A program made the position numbers and the translations under genes. From JBBSJZ01 sp041751935 (GTDB taxonomy: Bacteria > Planctomycetota > Planctomycetia > Pirellulales > Pirellulaceae), in assembly GCA_041751935.1 (NCBI GenBank), contig JBGSIA010000100.1, positions 1 to 64,000 of the forward strand: a DNA stretch of 64,000 nucleotides, in the 5' to 3' direction. The stretch's first letter is position 1. Each line of letters starts with the position of its first letter. The notes under the pieces were generated by a model. It was given only the letters and a program-made list of their open reading frames with translations, made no database searches and was not told the DNA's origin. Positions 63,701 to 64,000 of this stretch are shown here, one piece after another.

Positions 63701-64000
63701 TTTCCCGTCGCTACCAGGAAATAACGGGTTTAGATGCTGAGCTAGGCTACTTTGTTGGTGTGCAAGCGGCTGGAGATTTGATCGATCCTCGCGTTGTGTC
63801 GGAAGGCGGGCGATTAACGGTCGAACATTTCTTTATGGAAAAAATCGACATCCTCAATAGCACAGAAAACGGACGAGCATCAGCGACTGATCGACTGAAC
63901 GTTCAATTCTCCGTCCGACAACACGATTCGATTTTCGTTCGTGGGAACTCGATTCTACAAAACGCCGGTTCTGAAGCGGTGAGCGGTGGAGTTATTTCTT
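60709..64000 (+). CDS. N-terminal part of a giant secreted surface protein (LEPR type), cut by window end
   Basis: Open from the ATG at 60709 to the end of the window, at least 1097 residues with no stop. The N-terminus is basic, then SLAVHSLEPRFVLNATAEL (about 47-65). This LEPR-x-L-N/S-A block marks large extracytoplasmic planctomycete proteins and probably serves as part of an export signal. The rest is Asp-, Asn-, Ser-, Thr- and Val-rich, with many short repeats such as GSIDLSAATVSA, LTLDGAFIV, GDINVRPGITVHSAGLTL and SGDDVLDTDTTDT, typical of beta-helix or filamentous-haemagglutinin-like surface proteins. Calcium-type GGDDVLDL appears near 125. It is likely an adhesin or outer-layer protein. 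The C-terminus lies outside the window. Confidence 0.85.
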   Translation, partial: MPGHIFSTVRVGRPISRLRSMLARILSDEFELEPRQPRPIRAARMMSLAVHSLEPRFVLNATAELSVLGELLVTGTEAADTIQLEVNAGGQLLLRDEVGSIVPIANHPDGPSGSTNGLDVSAITSGRIHIDMLGGDDVLDLQLPNALDVTVRGGSGDDATTFRSPASTSSTTGSLDVQSERISIDPRLTNFSSDGASHLVGNLEVGNVGESSRLSFANGIEIDGHLIISGNVALLSTKGSIDLSAATVSAASTDANLRITANDNLLRLGSGDDFGGRFINNLVISSASSIDSSGALTLDGAFIVRNVTGTTLLDAPIVAHSVNVVTEGDINVRPGITVHSAGLTLSSQASLGIAGELNSTGASNLGAVNLAGESIRLTDTIVKTSGGVIDVSGLVEINGSVTFDSGNDLLADSAANISFNQRIVAGDSVDDTLAIFARGVTRDGAVRLPVTLDNTFDSPVVDDLNDFSVDAGRLESNSLGVKDGDIRIVVDTFRLFGNRVGSPTTNWVRIDGELLLPTGDTVILASGTVNLSGSVIGQNGTNNLRVAADSIQVESNINTPESNLQLRSQTLTLISGDADVDVGNAIIDIDGGSGVIDTRGATLRSDAVNDAILMQNASEILLGNSLAVDGKLFVRNIVGPVSQAPLTRIVIDRIDAETNGPVELSNQENEIREVQRIQSGGNVALTDSTGDLLLTLIDTSNNNVTVLAAGDIFVTNILAGSEGDIQLTSGDDVLDTDTTDTNLIVSDDLILAASNRNAEDGLHAIRIVTSVNDIQARVSGANRGDIEIDEIDDINLAASDFADDTEQIIASNGQIIVRAVNITISDSNLDNDGIDRKNDPEIIARGNNGRIDLRADNHLMLTSGVQLHSQWITRATAEPKTQLFSPDGEEQLPQPFDVTPEMRSVYLQADQVILGSEIEIYTGDTQGTARVFSPRPMLPPLALMNANNNLTPAFFDPRTVTVNILEQALFNDATGILSFKIGSEGEKGLVVEIDWGAVSRRYQEITGLDAELGYFVGVQAAGDLIDPRVVSEGGRLTVEHFFMEKIDILNSTENGRASATDRLNVQFSVRQHDSIFVRGNSILQNAGSEAVSGGVIS

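Noticed and set aside
1..64000. tRNA, rRNA, CRISPR or insertion-sequence features
   Set aside because: No cloverleaf, repeat-spacer array, transposase motif or paired terminal inverted repeats with target duplication was seen.

Overview
The window looks like a piece of a planctomycete chromosome, most likely from the Pirellulaceae. Family markers support this: a DUF1559 pseudopilin-like protein with its small lipoprotein, TPR plus FG-GAP plus ASPIC/UnbV (CRTAC1-like) lipoproteins, TPR multiheme cytochromes, a very large secreted protein opening with an LEPR-type motif, and the planctomycete-type fucose/rhamnose microcompartment locus. I see no tRNA, rRNA, CRISPR array, intact insertion sequence or phage gene.

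Layout. 0-6.4 kb: a small lipoprotein, a seven-haem cytochrome, a convergent CRTAC1-like lipoprotein, and the decayed ends of two carbohydrate-related genes. 6.6-19 kb, all minus strand: a secreted thioredoxin-trypsin fusion, then three tightly packed paralogous Clp/HSP100-like AAA+ ATPases, then an AMP-forming ligase. 19-28 kb: housekeeping and accessory genes (UbiD-type decarboxylase, leucyl aminopeptidase, Uup-type ABC-F ATPase, degenerate HD-GYP protein, HEAT/TPR protein). 28-42 kb: a second seven-haem cytochrome, DUF1559 protein plus lipoprotein, and three more CRTAC1-like lipoproteins, so the cytochrome/CRTAC1 pairing occurs twice. 42-51.4 kb: a secreted lectin-fold protein, then a twelve-gene minus-strand microcompartment operon. 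51.6-64 kb: SDR oxidoreductase, PmtA-like methyltransferase, carB, a secretin, a Tat-exported Gfo/Idh/MocA protein, a secreted planctomycete protein and the start of a giant surface protein cut by the window edge.

How the genes work together. The microcompartment operon encodes DeoR-type control, two hexameric and three pentameric shell proteins, a class II sugar-phosphate aldolase, CoA-acylating aldehyde dehydrogenase, PduL, acetate kinase and a lactate/malate dehydrogenase-like enzyme. Together these convert fuculose- or rhamnulose-1-phosphate to DHAP and lactaldehyde, and lactaldehyde on to lactate with ATP gain. This is the known planctomycete type of compartment. The strongest candidate for something undescribed is the triple AAA+ operon. 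All three proteins have an N-domain unlike Clp_N, and all keep a full second ATPase domain and a ClpP-docking-like tripeptide. Two have lost the acidic residues of the first Walker B, and the largest carries a C-terminal region resembling the non-catalytic part of release factors. These points come from reading motifs by eye and have not been tested by any search.
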